Positions 1 to 21,984 of a stretch of DNA of 64,000 nt are shown one piece after another. The number at the start of each line of letters is the position of its first letter. Positions within the stretch are counted from its first letter, which is position 1. Made by a program: the position numbers and the translations under genes. The DNA is from Aplidium turbinatum (Eukaryota > Chordata > Ascidiacea > Aplousobranchia > Polyclinidae): contig OU964919.1 in the NCBI GenBank assembly GCA_918807975.1, positions 14,898,001-14,962,000 of the forward strand. The letters are read 5' to 3'. The notes under the pieces were generated by a model, which searched no databases, had not been told where the DNA came from, and worked only from the letters and a program-made list of their open reading frames with translations.

Positions 1-40
1 GGGGTCAACAAAGTCAGTCAAAAATCTTCAATATCTTAAA
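1..40. repeat. End of a dispersed repeat, also present at 18354
   Basis: The first bases of the window (GGGGTCAACAAAGTCAGTCA and the next seven) recur with one mismatch at 18354-18380. After that the two copies diverge. The element is cut by the window edge, so its family and length cannot be read. Confidence 0.5.
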
Positions 41-180
41 TACAACTTTACGTCGGGTGGATAGAAAACGTTGCCAAATTTGAAATCTGCCCAAAAGTTT
101 TCTCCTGTAAAGGTCCTTCCAAAGAACCCTAAACAAATCCATGAGCCACCTTTTAGAGTGTTTGGTTATAATAATAATAA

Positions 181-1743
181 CATAGGCGCCGACTTTTCAA
201 AAAACCTTGGGGGGCGAGAAAGGTGATGACGTCATAACCATAACGCTATTTGACTCAATTAAAATTGTCTTTGATTAAGCTTAGTGTCTTGTTTATATTG
301 ACACCTAGGTCGCAAACCGAATTTATTAGAACCGCTGCTTGAAACAATCAGTTTTACGCTTGCAGTACGCCTAGTCGAAAAATTTTGATATTGTTAGCTC
401 ATAATTGAAACAGTTGGGATTAATTTCCTTTTCGTACGAGTGAGTAACAAGGATCAAGACTGTGAAGTTATCGAAATAAAACGCAAAAAATCATGATCTC
501 AAGCAGAGTGGAAAGTTGGAAACCCGGTATCAGTTTTATTAAACTCGTTTCGCTAATTACTTATCTTCAAAGCGTTAACAACGGCGAAGTGTTTTCTCTT
601 TCTGTTTTTTATCGAAAGTCTTTATAGTCTTTTATCAATACTGTATATACTCGAGATGTTCGCAAGTTATTTCCACCTCAAAATGACAGGTTCAACTTAT
701 ACACGGGACAAGCTGTTGTCTCCAGCTCAGCAGTTTTCAAAATGAACGCATTTTTGCTGCGGCAAAATTATTGCGGAGACGTAGATTACGGAGTGTGAAA
801 TGGCGTCGGCCGAAGTAAAAGTTTTGAATACGTTTATTTGTAGTGATTCAAACGTAATTTTCAAATTTCTTGTCAGTTCTAAACTTTATGCACTTCTTGA
901 GCAATATGCAAAGCTCACGAGACAAAACAGCACAAAGAGCTGTTTTAAGAGATCAGTTTTTTTAATTTTTGCGTGTAGGATATAATCGTTCTTATTACGT
1001 AGCATTCCATGATCGTTGAAGTTGATGTCAAACCTTAGCGGCCGCATTGAACAATGATGTGAGGTTGGCTAGGTGATAATAGCGGTAAGAAACGTCGATA
1101 GTGCAGCAATATCTGCGATCAAGACCATTAAACACCTTTTCTTCTTGTAGTGCAGGAGTGTATATTGATGAGTGTTTGAGATGTATATATTTTCACAATA
1201 TGTACATCAATACAATGCTTATTGAAGGAAAACATGCATGACACGTGGATAACACTTTTCAAAAACGCATTTTTTCTGCTGTATTCACGTAATTGTTCGT
1301 TGTGTCGTAGTTTCCACTCGATAAAGTTTGCTAAAATCGATTTTATGTTTGAAGTCACAAAAAAATTAACAGACGTTTGGATAACTCGTGAAATGATAAT
1401 AAACATTCAACCTCGCATTTGCTTTATCCCTGCCACGCGTTTGGACGTTGACGTTGCTCCTCACGCGCGGGAAGATAAGCAGTGTGTGACTGTGAGCGTG
1501 CACATCTCAGTAGTAATTCACGTTCCAGAGAAAGCCATGTGATCAGCTGCTGTTTGGCGAGCAAGAGCAACGTAGGCTGTTTTTCGCTTTCGACATTCTT
1601 TAAGTCCGTTTAAATGATCTAAATTTCTTTTGCAAAGTATTTTATCTTTGAAACACCACTTTGTAAAGCCATTTTTGTTGCCCCTCAATCATAGATTTAC
1701 GGGGGGCGCCGCCCCCCGGCCCCCCCGGAAGTCGGCGCGTATG
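181..1743. mobile_element. Non-autonomous hAT-type DNA transposon
   Basis: The left end reads CATAGGCGCCGACTT and the right end, reverse-complemented, CATACGCGCCGACTT, giving terminal inverted repeats. Both sides are flanked by AATAATAA (173-180 and 1744-1751), an 8-bp target duplication typical of hAT, although the target is a TAA repeat, which weakens the call. Small open frames inside show no recognisable transposase. C-rich and G-rich runs lie next to the right end. Confidence 0.7.
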
Positions 1744-1751
1744 AATAATAA

Positions 1752-2900
1752 TATATGAGATGTTGTAAAGCAGATTGCTTAATCATCTTTCAATCACGTA
1801 CAGTAAAGAACTAATAAAGATAATAACAATATTAAGATTAACAGAGGTATCAACAGTGATACACACGCAAAAGTAAACAGCTATGTAATATCAATGTGAC
1901 TAGGTAAAAAGACACACAAAAACAATACCAAAATTTTTTGTTATTGTACTAAAGCCATATTGGTATGCATCAATTAGGCAGTGACTACTGGAATGCCTAA
2001 TGCTAACAATGTAATTGAACACTAGTGTTGGTACAGTAATAACAGTAGGCTACACAATCACAACAATAAATACTGTAGTACACTACAGTATTAGATATTG
2101 GCAACAATAGTATAAATAGAAAGTAACGTTAAAAAATTTGGAAACAAAACTTACTGTGGTAAGCTAGTGTGGTATTAGCTTATGTGGTATAAGGTTATAG
2201 TGGTATAAAACCGCTAGGTTGGAACACTAGGCTAGTTTTATGAAATACTGTATTATATTTATTGATTTTATATGATATTTCAAATATATATATTTTTCAT
2301 CAAAAAAATCTTTTTTCACAAATTGATGCTGTAACTCAAAACAGTCAAAGAATTTTTGATGACAACAAAAAAACTTTTGAATGTAATGTAAAGGCAATTA
2401 CATCGTTTTAACGTTGCCAGACGTTAAAATCGTGTACAAAAGGGCACTTTTGCTGACCGGATATAGGTTGTACAGGTCTGAGAAAAATTTACAAAAGCCA
2501 TTCGATTTGTTCAAAGAACCCAATTAGCCTAACAGTTCGTATTTACATTGATTCAATGTCTGAATATTGAATATATAATATTCAATCGTCGGATTTACAG
2601 AAGGCATCGTTGGATTTTCAAAAAATCGCCAAATGGGGAACTTGCCGAAAAAGGCTGTCGCCTAATAGTAGCAGACCCCCTGTGTCATAGTTGTTATTTT
2701 TATGTTGTTTGTTTATAGTTTAACAGAAAAGGATATTTATTTGAAAATTGATATTTGTATGATGCATGCTTCAGCTGACTACAGTATTACATAATTAAAG
2801 CTGAGTTTGTACTAAAAAAAAACTTCTAATCAAGTCATTTGAAGGTATTTCAATCTAGTAAATTTGTCAGAAAGCCTGTCACATGATATTTCTTATTTCT
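1752..2900. other. AT-rich intergenic DNA, no gene seen
   Basis: Low-complexity AT-rich sequence with many stops in all frames. I see no domain, RNA gene or clear repeat boundary here. Confidence 0.6.
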
Positions 2901-2904
2901 TTTT

Positions 2905-3165
2905 ATTAATAATAATAATCATGTTTTTATTTGCGCCCATTGCGATAACATGCAGTACACTGCGATCACAGATGCGATACAACAGACGACAGGAAGCAGC
3001 GAAGTGACATATAGTCTTCGAGTCAGCTGCTCTCCTTATTTTGGCTTGCCGTTAAGTGTCTTTGCCAAGACACAGCTGTGTGCTCTGGAGAGGTGTCGAA
3101 CCCACGTTCTTTTGAACGTCGCGCAGACGTTCTCACCACTAGGCTACGCAGCCGACTAAATTAAG
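2905..3165 (-). repeat. tRNA-type SINE, family B, full-length copy
   Basis: On the minus strand a tRNA-like head (GTAGCCTAGTGGTGAGAACG as A-box region, GGGTTCGACACC as B box) is followed by a conserved body and a tail of ATT repeats ending near 2905. The same body and tail recur at 30293-30590. A 5' part recurs at 45540-45672 and a tail at 10095-10265. The open frame at 2950-3159 is a shadow of this SINE. Confidence 0.8.
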
Positions 3166-3250
3166 CACTCATGTGTTATATATATATTAGTAATGCTTAT
3201 GTGCGGTAAGTTATGTAAATAAATACAATTACATAAAATTTTAATCTCTA

Positions 3251-3270
3251 ACTTAACTCTTTTTTTTTAG
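3251..3270 (+). promoter_or_regulatory. Strong splice acceptor in the 5' UTR
   Basis: A run of nine T followed by AG ends at 3270, 25 bases before the first ATG of the gene at 3296. Either a 5'-UTR intron ends here or this is a trans-splice acceptor for a spliced leader, as used by many tunicate genes. The sequence alone cannot separate the two. Confidence 0.55.
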
Positions 3271-3295
3271 AAACTAATTAAAATATTTGTTGAAA

Positions 3296-3979
3296 ATGAC
3301 TTCGCTGAAAAGAAGTCTATTATATGCATTGACTGCACCCCTCCTTCCTTATTATTCTATTCACATATATAACATGCGTCACTCAATAAAAGGCAAGAAA
3401 ACAGATTACACTAAATCGATATGGCAAGAAAATACAAGTGATGAAGAAAAAGAGTTGATTTCAAAACGACGCCAGCCTGTTGTGGATGCTTTGAGAAATT
3501 TTTTAGAAATGAAACCACAAAATGTGAACAGTGTTTCACCTCTTTTCACTGATGACGTGTTGTTTGAAGATCCCACTTTACGCTGCGTAAATAGGAAAGA
3601 ATTATTCAACTGTTTCTCGCTAATACCGGTCGTCGTTAAAAGTTCAACAACTACTGCTTTTGAAGTGAGCCACTCACAAGACTGCATTCATATTGCTTAT
3701 GATAGGGATATTATAGCTTTGCAAAATGAAAAGTTAACGTATAAAAGATCTTCAATGCTGTTGATCAAGCTTGTTTCTGAAGATGACCAAGAAAAAGTGT
3801 CATCAATTACAGATGAATGGAATTATGTTCCTTTATTGGATCCCAGTAATACTCCTATTTTTGGTAAAACATTTGTATTGTATCGCAGATTTGGCTTAAA
3901 GTATGCCTTACTTGTTTTCAACTTCAAGCGATCTTTGCAAAATATGTTCAGTAAAGAGCAGACAACGAACAGTGTTTGA
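3296..3979 (+). CDS. NTF2-like-fold protein, uncharacterised
   Basis: This is a single 227-residue frame starting at the first ATG after the acceptor at 3270 and ending in TGA. The N-terminus (MTSLKRSLLYALTAPLLPYY) is basic and hydrophobic and could be a targeting or membrane segment. From about residue 50 the pattern RRQPVVDALRNFLE, then LFTDDVLFEDPTLRCV, resembles NTF2/SnoaL-like small alpha+beta domains, where an N-terminal helix precedes a short strand with an F-E-D-P motif. The C-terminus (YRRFGLKYALLVFNFKR) is again basic and hydrophobic. I do not recognise a named orthologue, and the fold is inferred from pattern only. It is the longest uninterrupted non-transposon frame in the first 10 kb. 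No close AATAAA follows, so the 3' end is uncertain. Confidence 0.7.
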   Translation: MTSLKRSLLYALTAPLLPYYSIHIYNMRHSIKGKKTDYTKSIWQENTSDEEKELISKRRQPVVDALRNFLEMKPQNVNSVSPLFTDDVLFEDPTLRCVNRKELFNCFSLIPVVVKSSTTTAFEVSHSQDCIHIAYDRDIIALQNEKLTYKRSSMLLIKLVSEDDQEKVSSITDEWNYVPLLDPSNTPIFGKTFVLYRRFGLKYALLVFNFKRSLQNMFSKEQTTNSV

Positions 3980-4514
3980 ATTCATTAAAATTATTTGCAA
4001 CTTTTTGTGTGCCAGCATTAGAATGTAGAAATGTCTTTGTCATTGTAAAGCTTTCGATGTAAGAAATTTGATTGTCTTTGCTGGAATATATTTACAGACA
4101 AGAAAGTTCTTTTTTACTGTACAATTGGAAACTTGTCACTGATTTCACAGTTGTTTTCATCATCATTTATCACAACTTTTTTGTAATTTTAATTATGGTA
4201 ACAATATATTTGTTAATACCAGTCATTTTTTCAAGCATGGTTGCAACATCATTGCTGATGCAATATTCTATGCAATTGTTGCATAGAACAAATGAGCCAG
4301 CTCCACTACTGGGACACAAACTGAGGATAAATGGTAACAGTGTAGCATGTTGTTACAGCAGTTCACCATGACTTAATAATATGTTATTCTTTCATACAAT
4401 GGCCTTGGCGATCAAGCATTCTAGTCGTCTGTGATGTGCTGCATAAGAAATGAAACTCAATCACTCATTTAAAAGCGTAAATGATTTTAAATTGATAAAA
4501 GCGACCAAGAGAGT
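3980..4514 (+). other. Probable 3' UTR and intergenic DNA
   Basis: A hydrophobic open frame (4072-4371) follows the gene. It shows no conserved motif and no good context, so I treat it as 3'-UTR or intergenic sequence. Confidence 0.4.
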
Positions 4515-4810
4515 GATTTGATCTAGCTCAGCGGTTTCACTTAAGATCAAGCGGGACTGGTTTGATTCTCGTGGTGTGCGCTTGAGCAACGCATTTCAGG
4601 ACTGTTCTCCATTCAGCAGTACCTAGTGGATAGAATAATTCCGCGACAACAAATATGGAAACTCCACTCTCGGTGATCGGGCATGTGTTAGTGGTTGAAG
4701 GCCTTTACTAGTATGCAAACTGCCAGGATTGAACTCTCAAAGAAGCGTTCCGAGTTTGAGGATATACTGCGGATCAAAATCAATTCTGTTCTCATTGACA
4801 TCTTAAGCGG
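4515..4810 (+). repeat. tRNA-type SINE, family A
   Basis: A tRNA-like head (TAGCTCAGCGGTTTCACTTA and B box GGTTTGATTCTC) is followed by the block GTGTGCGCTTGAGCAACGCA and a body with ACTGTTCTCCATTCAGCA. Other copies lie at 16935-17215 (-), 20105-20390 (-), 24480-24690 (+) and, 3' part only, 55800-55915 (-). Confidence 0.75.
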
Positions 4811-5515
4811 ACGAAAACAGATCGCAGTATAAAAACAAGTGGGACCTAGCAACATGTTCAAAGTAACCCTGAAAGTACGGGAGTTGTTTGAACAATAAAA
4901 TAATAAAAAACCATATAACTATTGATCCTACAATTTTATTTATTTTAAAGATCTAGCCTACATTACGCTGTAAACGTATCATAATATTAATTTACAAACT
5001 GATTGAAGTAACTTCGGTTTACGGAGGGTTTACTTAAAAGTCGACAAATTAACATCTTATAAATTTTTTCAGGAACGTTTGCATACGTTGAATCGATATA
5101 AACAGTAGGACTACGTAGCCTACTAGCCTATTTCTTTAGCTGGGATGACTATGGGCCAATGCTATTTGAATTTACGTTTTGGAGGAGGTTTAGTTAAGCA
5201 CGACAAAGGCGTTTTCAATTCCAAGGTTTTAAAAAACTCCGAAACCGGATTAAAATTGGGGTGGTTGATAAAGGCAGCGCCGTGTTAACCGCCCCACGAC
5301 CAAGGGGCTCATTAATTTTAGTCTGTTTAACGTTTTTTGACTGTTTAAAAGAAAAAAAGCTGCTACAGAAGCTCATAATCATGCAACCCGTAGCCTATTT
5401 ACTGTTTCCCAATCCCCGACAGTGGCCTACTTCTGTTTACAGTACATGGGCTCACGCGTATTCATAGTTCGTGCAGCGTTTTTCGGTTGTAATTTTACAT
5501 GTTAAATTAACATTA

Positions 5516-5564
5516 ACTGCAGACAGTGCACACCGTTTCGACCTCCCGGTCTCATCAGTGCAGT
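5516..5564 (-). ncRNA. Hammerhead ribozyme motif, type I
   Basis: Read on the minus strand from 5564: stem I strand ACUGCA, core CUGAUGA, stem II GACC-loop GGGA-GGUC, core GAAA, stem III CGGUG/CACUG around UG, cleavage triplet GUC, then stem I return strand UGCAGU (5521-5516). All conserved core bases are present, including the A-U pair next to the cleavage site, and stem I is six perfect pairs. Predicted cleavage is between 5522 and 5521. Type I hammerheads are known from Penelope-like elements and other retroelements; no reverse transcriptase is visible next to this one. Activity is inferred. Confidence 0.85.
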
Positions 5565-5840
5565 AGTTACACTGGAATAATGGCCATGGAGATATATATA
5601 GCTCCATGTGACATTTTCCCATTTGTGGTACCTTATCAGTAACCAAAAATGGTACTACTGCCAACTGTTTTTTTTCTTCCATTTTTACAAAAACTTCTCG
5701 TTTATTTTGCTCGCTCAATCACATTTTAATCACCACCAGCGATGTTGAGCCTGCATAGTTTGAGAAAGTGGATTAAGGGAGTAAAAGTTTTTTTTGTGCC
5801 CCACAAAAACTAACAAAATAGCGTAATATAGCGTAAATAG

Positions 5841-5863
5841 CTTGACTTGACTTGACTTGACTT
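5841..5863. repeat. Short tandem repeat (CTTGA)n
   Basis: CTTGA is repeated four times and followed by CTT. Confidence 0.85.
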
Positions 5864-6392
5864 AGGCTATAGGCTAATATTCCAAAGTAAAACTACTCAC
5901 TTAAATAACTTACTTAATTAACAATCCAATTGATAAATTTCAGTGTTAATGGAAATAGGTTATAAAGTGAAATGTGCCATGAAAAAACTTTAGGTGAAAG
6001 CAGGGCCGTTGAGACTATATTTTGACCCCGGTAGGCTGCCAAAATAGCCGTACGATACCAAACCATTTTGGGGGGGCAGAACCTAAATTTGCCCAAATTT
6101 ACACGTTTTTATAGAAATTGCCCAAATATAATGTATGCGGTGCATGATAACAGTGAAAAACTAACATAACAAGATCACCAGCTAGCTAGAATTTCTTACC
6201 AAAGCAATAGAGAACAACTGAATTCATCTTTGAAGATACGCATGCAGCTCGCCGACATTTTTTTTGCAACCAGAAAAAGCAGGTCAAGTTAATGCAAACA
6301 ACTGGATCTGTCTCCACCGAACAGAAGTCAAGATATTAATGAAAATAAGTGGAGCTGCCATGTTTCACACAAGATCTTGCAAAGCAAATAGG
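5864..6392. other. Intergenic DNA with a possible hAT end
   Basis: CAGGGCCGTTGAGAC at 6001 looks like the start of a hAT terminus and is followed by a G-run near 6070, but no partner end or target duplication was found. Nothing coding is evident. Confidence 0.35.
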
Positions 6393-6937
6393 CAGTGGCG
6401 CCGACAGAGGGGGGGGGGGGGCAGGCGGGGCAGCTGCCCCCCCCCAATGTTTTGGGCATCATCTTTTCATTTTTTTTTATATTAATACATATTGTTTTGT
6501 TTTTTTAATATTTGGATCCCAACCTGAAGTCAACTCAAGGTGCAATGGGGGGGGTGGGGTAAAAGCTTTCTCTTTTATTTTAAACTTGCTCTTCTCGCTG
6601 CTGTTATTATTACGATTTTGTGATTCTATTCACGTACTTCACCTGCTGCCTGTCACGTAACAATTGTTACCGGCTGTTCAGCAGATTGGCTCTTGCTTGG
6701 TTCTTGAGTGGTGGCAGTGCATACAGCAGTGGGTCATTCAATGTTTCAAGATATAATGTAGATTTAACTCAACGAAATCTACTAAAGTATTACAGTAAGT
6801 AACCGGTGGTTTGATGGCTATCTCTGGCTGGAGTATTCAGAAGCAAAGGATGCCACATTTTACTTTCCCTGTCGAGTTTTCAACAGCTTGGTGTGTTATA
6901 GTCCTGTTAATATTAGTTAAAGTTTATTCTATTAAAC

Positions 6938-7601
6938 TGCAATTATGCTCCACCGGTGTTAAATGATTTTTTATTCTTAATGTTTCTTTATCCTATCCAC
7001 GAAGATTTCATGTGCAATATGATGACGATAAAGTTTAAAACACAAAATGAGCGAACAATTATATTATATACGTATTAAGATGCAAAAAATGCAGTATGAC
7101 GAAATAATGCAACTAAAGTCAACATGTTCCTACGTTTATCAGACGTTGAAACACGTTTCACTTGTAGTAAAATTATTTTCTCATTTCTTTATTTCTGAGG
7201 ATATTGCGTTACTTATTGCCTTTAAATTGGAAGACTTGTGTCCCCGCGAGCAAGATTGTGCATTTTTTACATCAATTCAACGCCCTGCAACGTTGAATCG
7301 ATGTAAAATCAGCAGATTTAGCTGGCTGGGGTTGGAGTTTTAATTGATTATTTTTACTTTCAGTGAAGCTTGTTTTTACGTCTAATAAACGTAGAAACAT
7401 CTTGACTTTAACTGTATTGTTCCGTCATACTGCATTTTTGGCATCTTAATAAGAAATATAAAAATTGTTCTCTAATGTTGTGTTTTAAACTTGTCGTTTG
7501 ATATTGTGCATTTTCCTGATGAAATCATCGTGGACAGGAAGAAGAAATATTAAGAATAAAAAATCATTTAACACCGGCTGAGTATTTATTGCAGTTCAAC
7601 T
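6938..7601. mobile_element. Long terminal-inverted-repeat element
   Basis: The left arm (from about 6938, including CCGGTGTTAAATGATTTTTT) is matched in reverse complement by the right arm ending near 7601. Similarity continues for about 200 bases per arm with small gaps. Outer matches such as AACTGCAAT suggest that the inverted repeats begin outside the CCGG block. No clear target duplication or transposase was found, so the superfamily is unknown. Confidence 0.65.
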
Positions 7602-7929
7602 ACGCCCGGCGGCCGTCACAGTATATTTATTCCATTAACTTTTATTAGCCTCAATTCTCGCAATGTCATAGGCAGGCTACGCAATACGCATGTGATCGCC
7701 TCTGCGTTTGATGTATCTACTTTTATTGTACTATGTTTTGACATCTGTATTTCTATTTTCAAGCATGGAAAAACGTTTTCACAGCGTTTCAGTACAGTAT
7801 TTGATAATTTCTCTGTCAACTAACAGACTAGTCAAAATCATGAGGCATATTTAATTAACAGACTGGTGGAAGCCCTAGCAAACAGTGGTGCCACGCGGCG
7901 TGGTGTAAACAATGGTTAAGCAGCACGTC

Positions 7930-8245
7930 CCCACTTCGCCAAGTATTCAGATCCCCGTCCGAAAACCAGCTAGGACATGGCCTCTCTAGACTTGCCTCAT
8001 CAAGGCGTAACCGTTTGCTCACTGGTGTTGGACGCTATGGTGCAGACATGTTGCGCTGGGGCTTGGCAGAGAGTGCTGCTTGTGAGTGTGGCAAAATGCA
8101 GACGGCAGCCCACATTATCAAGGATTGCCGGCTATATAGACCACCCCATGGTATGGAAGGCCTAATTTCCATCGATGACGACACCAGGCAGTGGCTAACC
8201 AACGGATGCCCTGACATATAGCGACAATACGAGAGAAGAAGAAGA
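7930..8245 (+). mobile_element. LINE 3' fragment (CR1/jockey-like C-terminus)
   Basis: The frame ending at 8221 encodes TGVGRYGADMLRWGLAESA, then a Cys-Cys-His-Cys knuckle (CECG...HIIKDC) and RPPHGMEGL, the typical end of a jockey/CR1-like reverse transcriptase protein. The tail is GAAGAAGAAGAAG. The fragment lies inside the hAT at 6393-9372. The same protein end recurs at 63292-63516. Confidence 0.8.
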
Positions 8246-8501
8246 AGATTGTTGGATAATGAGAAAGTGCATTTGTAAAAATAGTTTTTCAATCTGGAAA
8301 AAAGCTACGCAGAATTTCGCTAGCCATGGCAGTTGCAAGTCCCATACGGAATCAAACTGTGATTTATTTAGAATTTTATTTTTTTCACCAGATCAGACAT
8401 GACAAAAATGTGGAACTTTTGGTAGGCTATATTGCAATAGACAATAGCAGTAGAAAACAAGAGAAATTAAATAATATATCACTGTCTTGCATGTTTTGCA
8501 C

Positions 8502-9317
8502 CAGTGGCGTAGCCAAGGGAGGGAGGGTTTGGGGGTTTCAACTTTTCAAATTGAATTTACGGATGTTAATACATTGTTTGCAAGAAAAGCTTTAGTCTAT
8601 GATGTAATTTCACGTCAAACTGTGCAAGGATGCAAGCCATCTGTAACTGCTGAGATCGCTTGTTCGATCTAGTTTAACGTCTAAACAGCTATTCGTTATA
8701 CAAAACTTGAATATATCAGAAATAAAGTAACTTCATTGTCTCAAAGCTTGTTGTTTGACACTCATCAAGATGTATGACGTCTATGACGTTACATTTTCTA
8801 AACTTTGGGTTGATTTAGCATAAAAGTTAGTGACTTACCGGAATAAAATCGCTTTTTGGATCGACCAATGAGAAAATTGATAAATAATCAAACAGTAATA
8901 ATCTAGCAAAAAAAGCAATCAACCTATGTCTCTAAAACAAAGTTTGCCTAATTTTAAACGAAACTGCATTAAAAGAGCGAGTTTGGCCAATACCAAATAT
9001 TCAAATATCTCAGTCTGGAATTACCAACAAGAAAACCTATAGAGACTTAGCTTTATTTCCGAAAAATGCCGAAGAAAACATGATCTTATCCTTTTGTTAC
9101 TATGCCACCGGACAGCACCATTTTACAAGAATATTCATACCCACAATTTTGTTGAAAATGCTCTCAGAATGCACCAAACTGAAAGTAATTTTTCAAAATT
9201 TTCTGGGGGAGGCCCTCCAGACCCCTCGTCGCTAAGTGTCGCTTTTGGCGAACACGCCATCGGGCTTCGCCCGCCGGCCGTCAACACCCCCCTTCAAAAT
9301 TTCTGACTAAGCTACTG
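8502..9317. mobile_element. Nested non-autonomous hAT, copy 1 of a family
   Basis: The ends are CAGTGGCGTAGCCA and, reversed, CAGTAGCTTAGTCA, with target duplication TTTTGCAC/TCTTGCAC (494-501 and 318-325 of their kilobases: 8494-8501, 9318-9325). The right part, with GCCGAAGAAAACATGATCTT, is shared in opposite orientation with the element at 40670-41131. Confidence 0.85.
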
Positions 9318-10094
9318 TCTTGCACTGTCAATATTTTGTCCCCCCATTGTTGAAGGTCTGGCGGCGCCACTGCAAATAGGCTATTTTGCCAGCTTGCATG
9401 GCAGGTTTTGAATTTGGAAAGCTTTGAAGTAAATGAATGTAGCCTATTATGATTGGTTTGAGATTATATATTTCAGCAGTAGCATTTTAAATGTTGGTGA
9501 AATTAACATGACACAGTTGCATAAACAAACTACATATTTTTTATCAGGATCTACAACGCACGGTTATTCAATTTGATTTTTTTTTTATGGCACGAACACG
9601 TAGAAAACTTCAAAGTAAACACACGAGTTTGGCACCAACAAAAGGAAAAGATGGCAAAACCAAAAAGTTTAAAATATGCATAAAACAATCTTTAAATCTT
9701 CAATTTGCACAGCCACCAAACCTAAAAAAAAATAATACGAAAGAATTGACACTGCGAGAAGAGCACAATAAACACAGCAATGTCAGAGACTTTAAAGAGC
9801 CGGCCTGCTACACCCCCGCGGGAAGCAGTGTGATTTTGAAGTGGCGATGCACCTGGGTGAGGGTCCACCAGCTTAGGTTCCGGGGCCAGGCTGTGGAGTC
9901 GAGGTGCCAGTGAAAAAAAAGTGGAAATTCGAGGACTGTAGGACTCGTCCGCAAAATTAAAAATGGCGGAACAGGCCAGGAAGACAGGCTTAGCTTTCCG
10001 CAATGCAAAAATGTATGGCGGTCCTCGGGTTAATTCACAAGTATTCATTTGGCCCTTACAGCAATTTGAATTTGAGACCCTTGCTATGAAGGCC

Positions 10095-10265
10095 GTTTTT
10101 ACGTGGACTTCAGAAGTCCATGGTTTTTATCTTCAGCAGTGCTTCTTTTCGCTGCTTCCTGTCTGTTGTGGTATTTAGATAGCTATGGTACTATTTTATT
10201 CGTATTGTTTATAATTGTACCGTACTATTGTCGCAACAGACGAAATAAAAGGTTTCTCTCTCTCT
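10095..10265 (+). repeat. Tail of a family-B-related SINE or LINE
   Basis: CTTTTCGCTGCTTCCTGTCT and the downstream TGTCGCAACAGACGAAATAAA resemble the body and tail of SINE family B (2905-3165 and 30293-30590). The head is missing or unrecognisable. A CT run follows. Confidence 0.4.
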
Positions 10266-10536
10266 CTATGTTTTAACTTTTCCTGTGCAATTTGTTGCTG
10301 ACAATGCTCATAATGATATCACAGTGCATTGTGTCGGACGGCTTGTAATAAAACGGTTTTGTTAAACAATTAACTCAATTCAAAAGAACCAGCGCAGCCT
10401 GGAGAGTGGGTGCTTGCACTAATCTCTCCACGTCGATAAGTGTTTTAGGGGTTTTCATAGGTCAAACAGCTGGCCGTTTTATTGATCTCATACTAAAGAC
10501 GCTGTCATAAAACTTTTGAACAATTTTAGTACTACA

Positions 10537-21397
<10,861 letters not shown>

Positions 21398-21398
21398 G

Positions 21399-21404
21399 AA
21401 TAAA
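21399..21404 (+). terminator. Possible poly(A) signal of TSSK
   Basis: AATAAA begins two bases after the TGA stop. This is unusually close but is the only canonical signal immediately downstream. Confidence 0.35.
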
Positions 21405-21984
21405 CGAATTGTCCACATGGCTTTGTTTCTACATATGCAACCGTCCTGAGGTTTTGACAGAAGAACAAGCTTTAGATCTAAAAGTGATTCATATTTGTCA
21501 GTATAGGGCCTATACGACTTGCACATCGTTTGTACGACTTGCACATCGTAAACCAAAAATCACTTAAATTTCTTTCAGAGTGCACATCGCATGCAAAGCC
21601 ATCATGTTGGAGTTCAATCAGTTCCTCTTGCATTCCTGTCCCAGCCTGCAGTGCAGGCTAGCCTTTGTAATTACCGTATGGTTCTCATAGCAATCAATCG
21701 GCTGTTTTATCTTGTGTGCTGTGATTGGACAAAATAAGTCAAGTAAACTTGGTAGTCACTGTAGTTGTAGTTAAAGCTTCTACTGTACGGGTGAAAGTGT
21801 GACTTACTAAGGAGTTCTTAATCTCAGGTCTTCAAATTATTAACATCATCAGGTGATAAAAAATATTTTAAGGCAGATTAGAAGTTATGGAAAGAATATT
21901 CTCATACTTAAATAATCTAATGTACCTCTTGAAAAGTCAAAATGTACCCCTGGGGGTACATGTACCCCAGTTTGGGAACCCCTG

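Larger units (their letters stand above)
6393..9372. mobile_element. hAT element carrying three nested insertions
   Basis: The ends are CAGTGGCGCCGAC and its near inverted copy GGCGGCGCCACTG, flanked by a perfect 8-bp duplication CAAATAGG (6385-6392 and 9373-9380). Much of the internal length is later insertions: an inverted-repeat element (about 6938-7601), a LINE 3' fragment (about 7930-8245) and a second hAT (8502-9317). I see no transposase of its own. Confidence 0.85.

Noticed and set aside
4072-4371. Hydrophobic 99-codon frame after the NTF2-like gene
   Set aside because: It does not start at an ATG at its left edge, has no conserved motif and is probably 3' UTR.
7515-7540. CTGATGA near 7517 as a hammerhead core
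   Set aside because: No GAAA core or stem II at the required distance.
9587-9913. 108-codon basic open frame (MARTRRKLQSKHTSL start)
   Set aside because: The N-terminal half is lysine-rich and could be real, but the second half looks like repeat sequence and no splice partner was seen. Not enough support for a gene.
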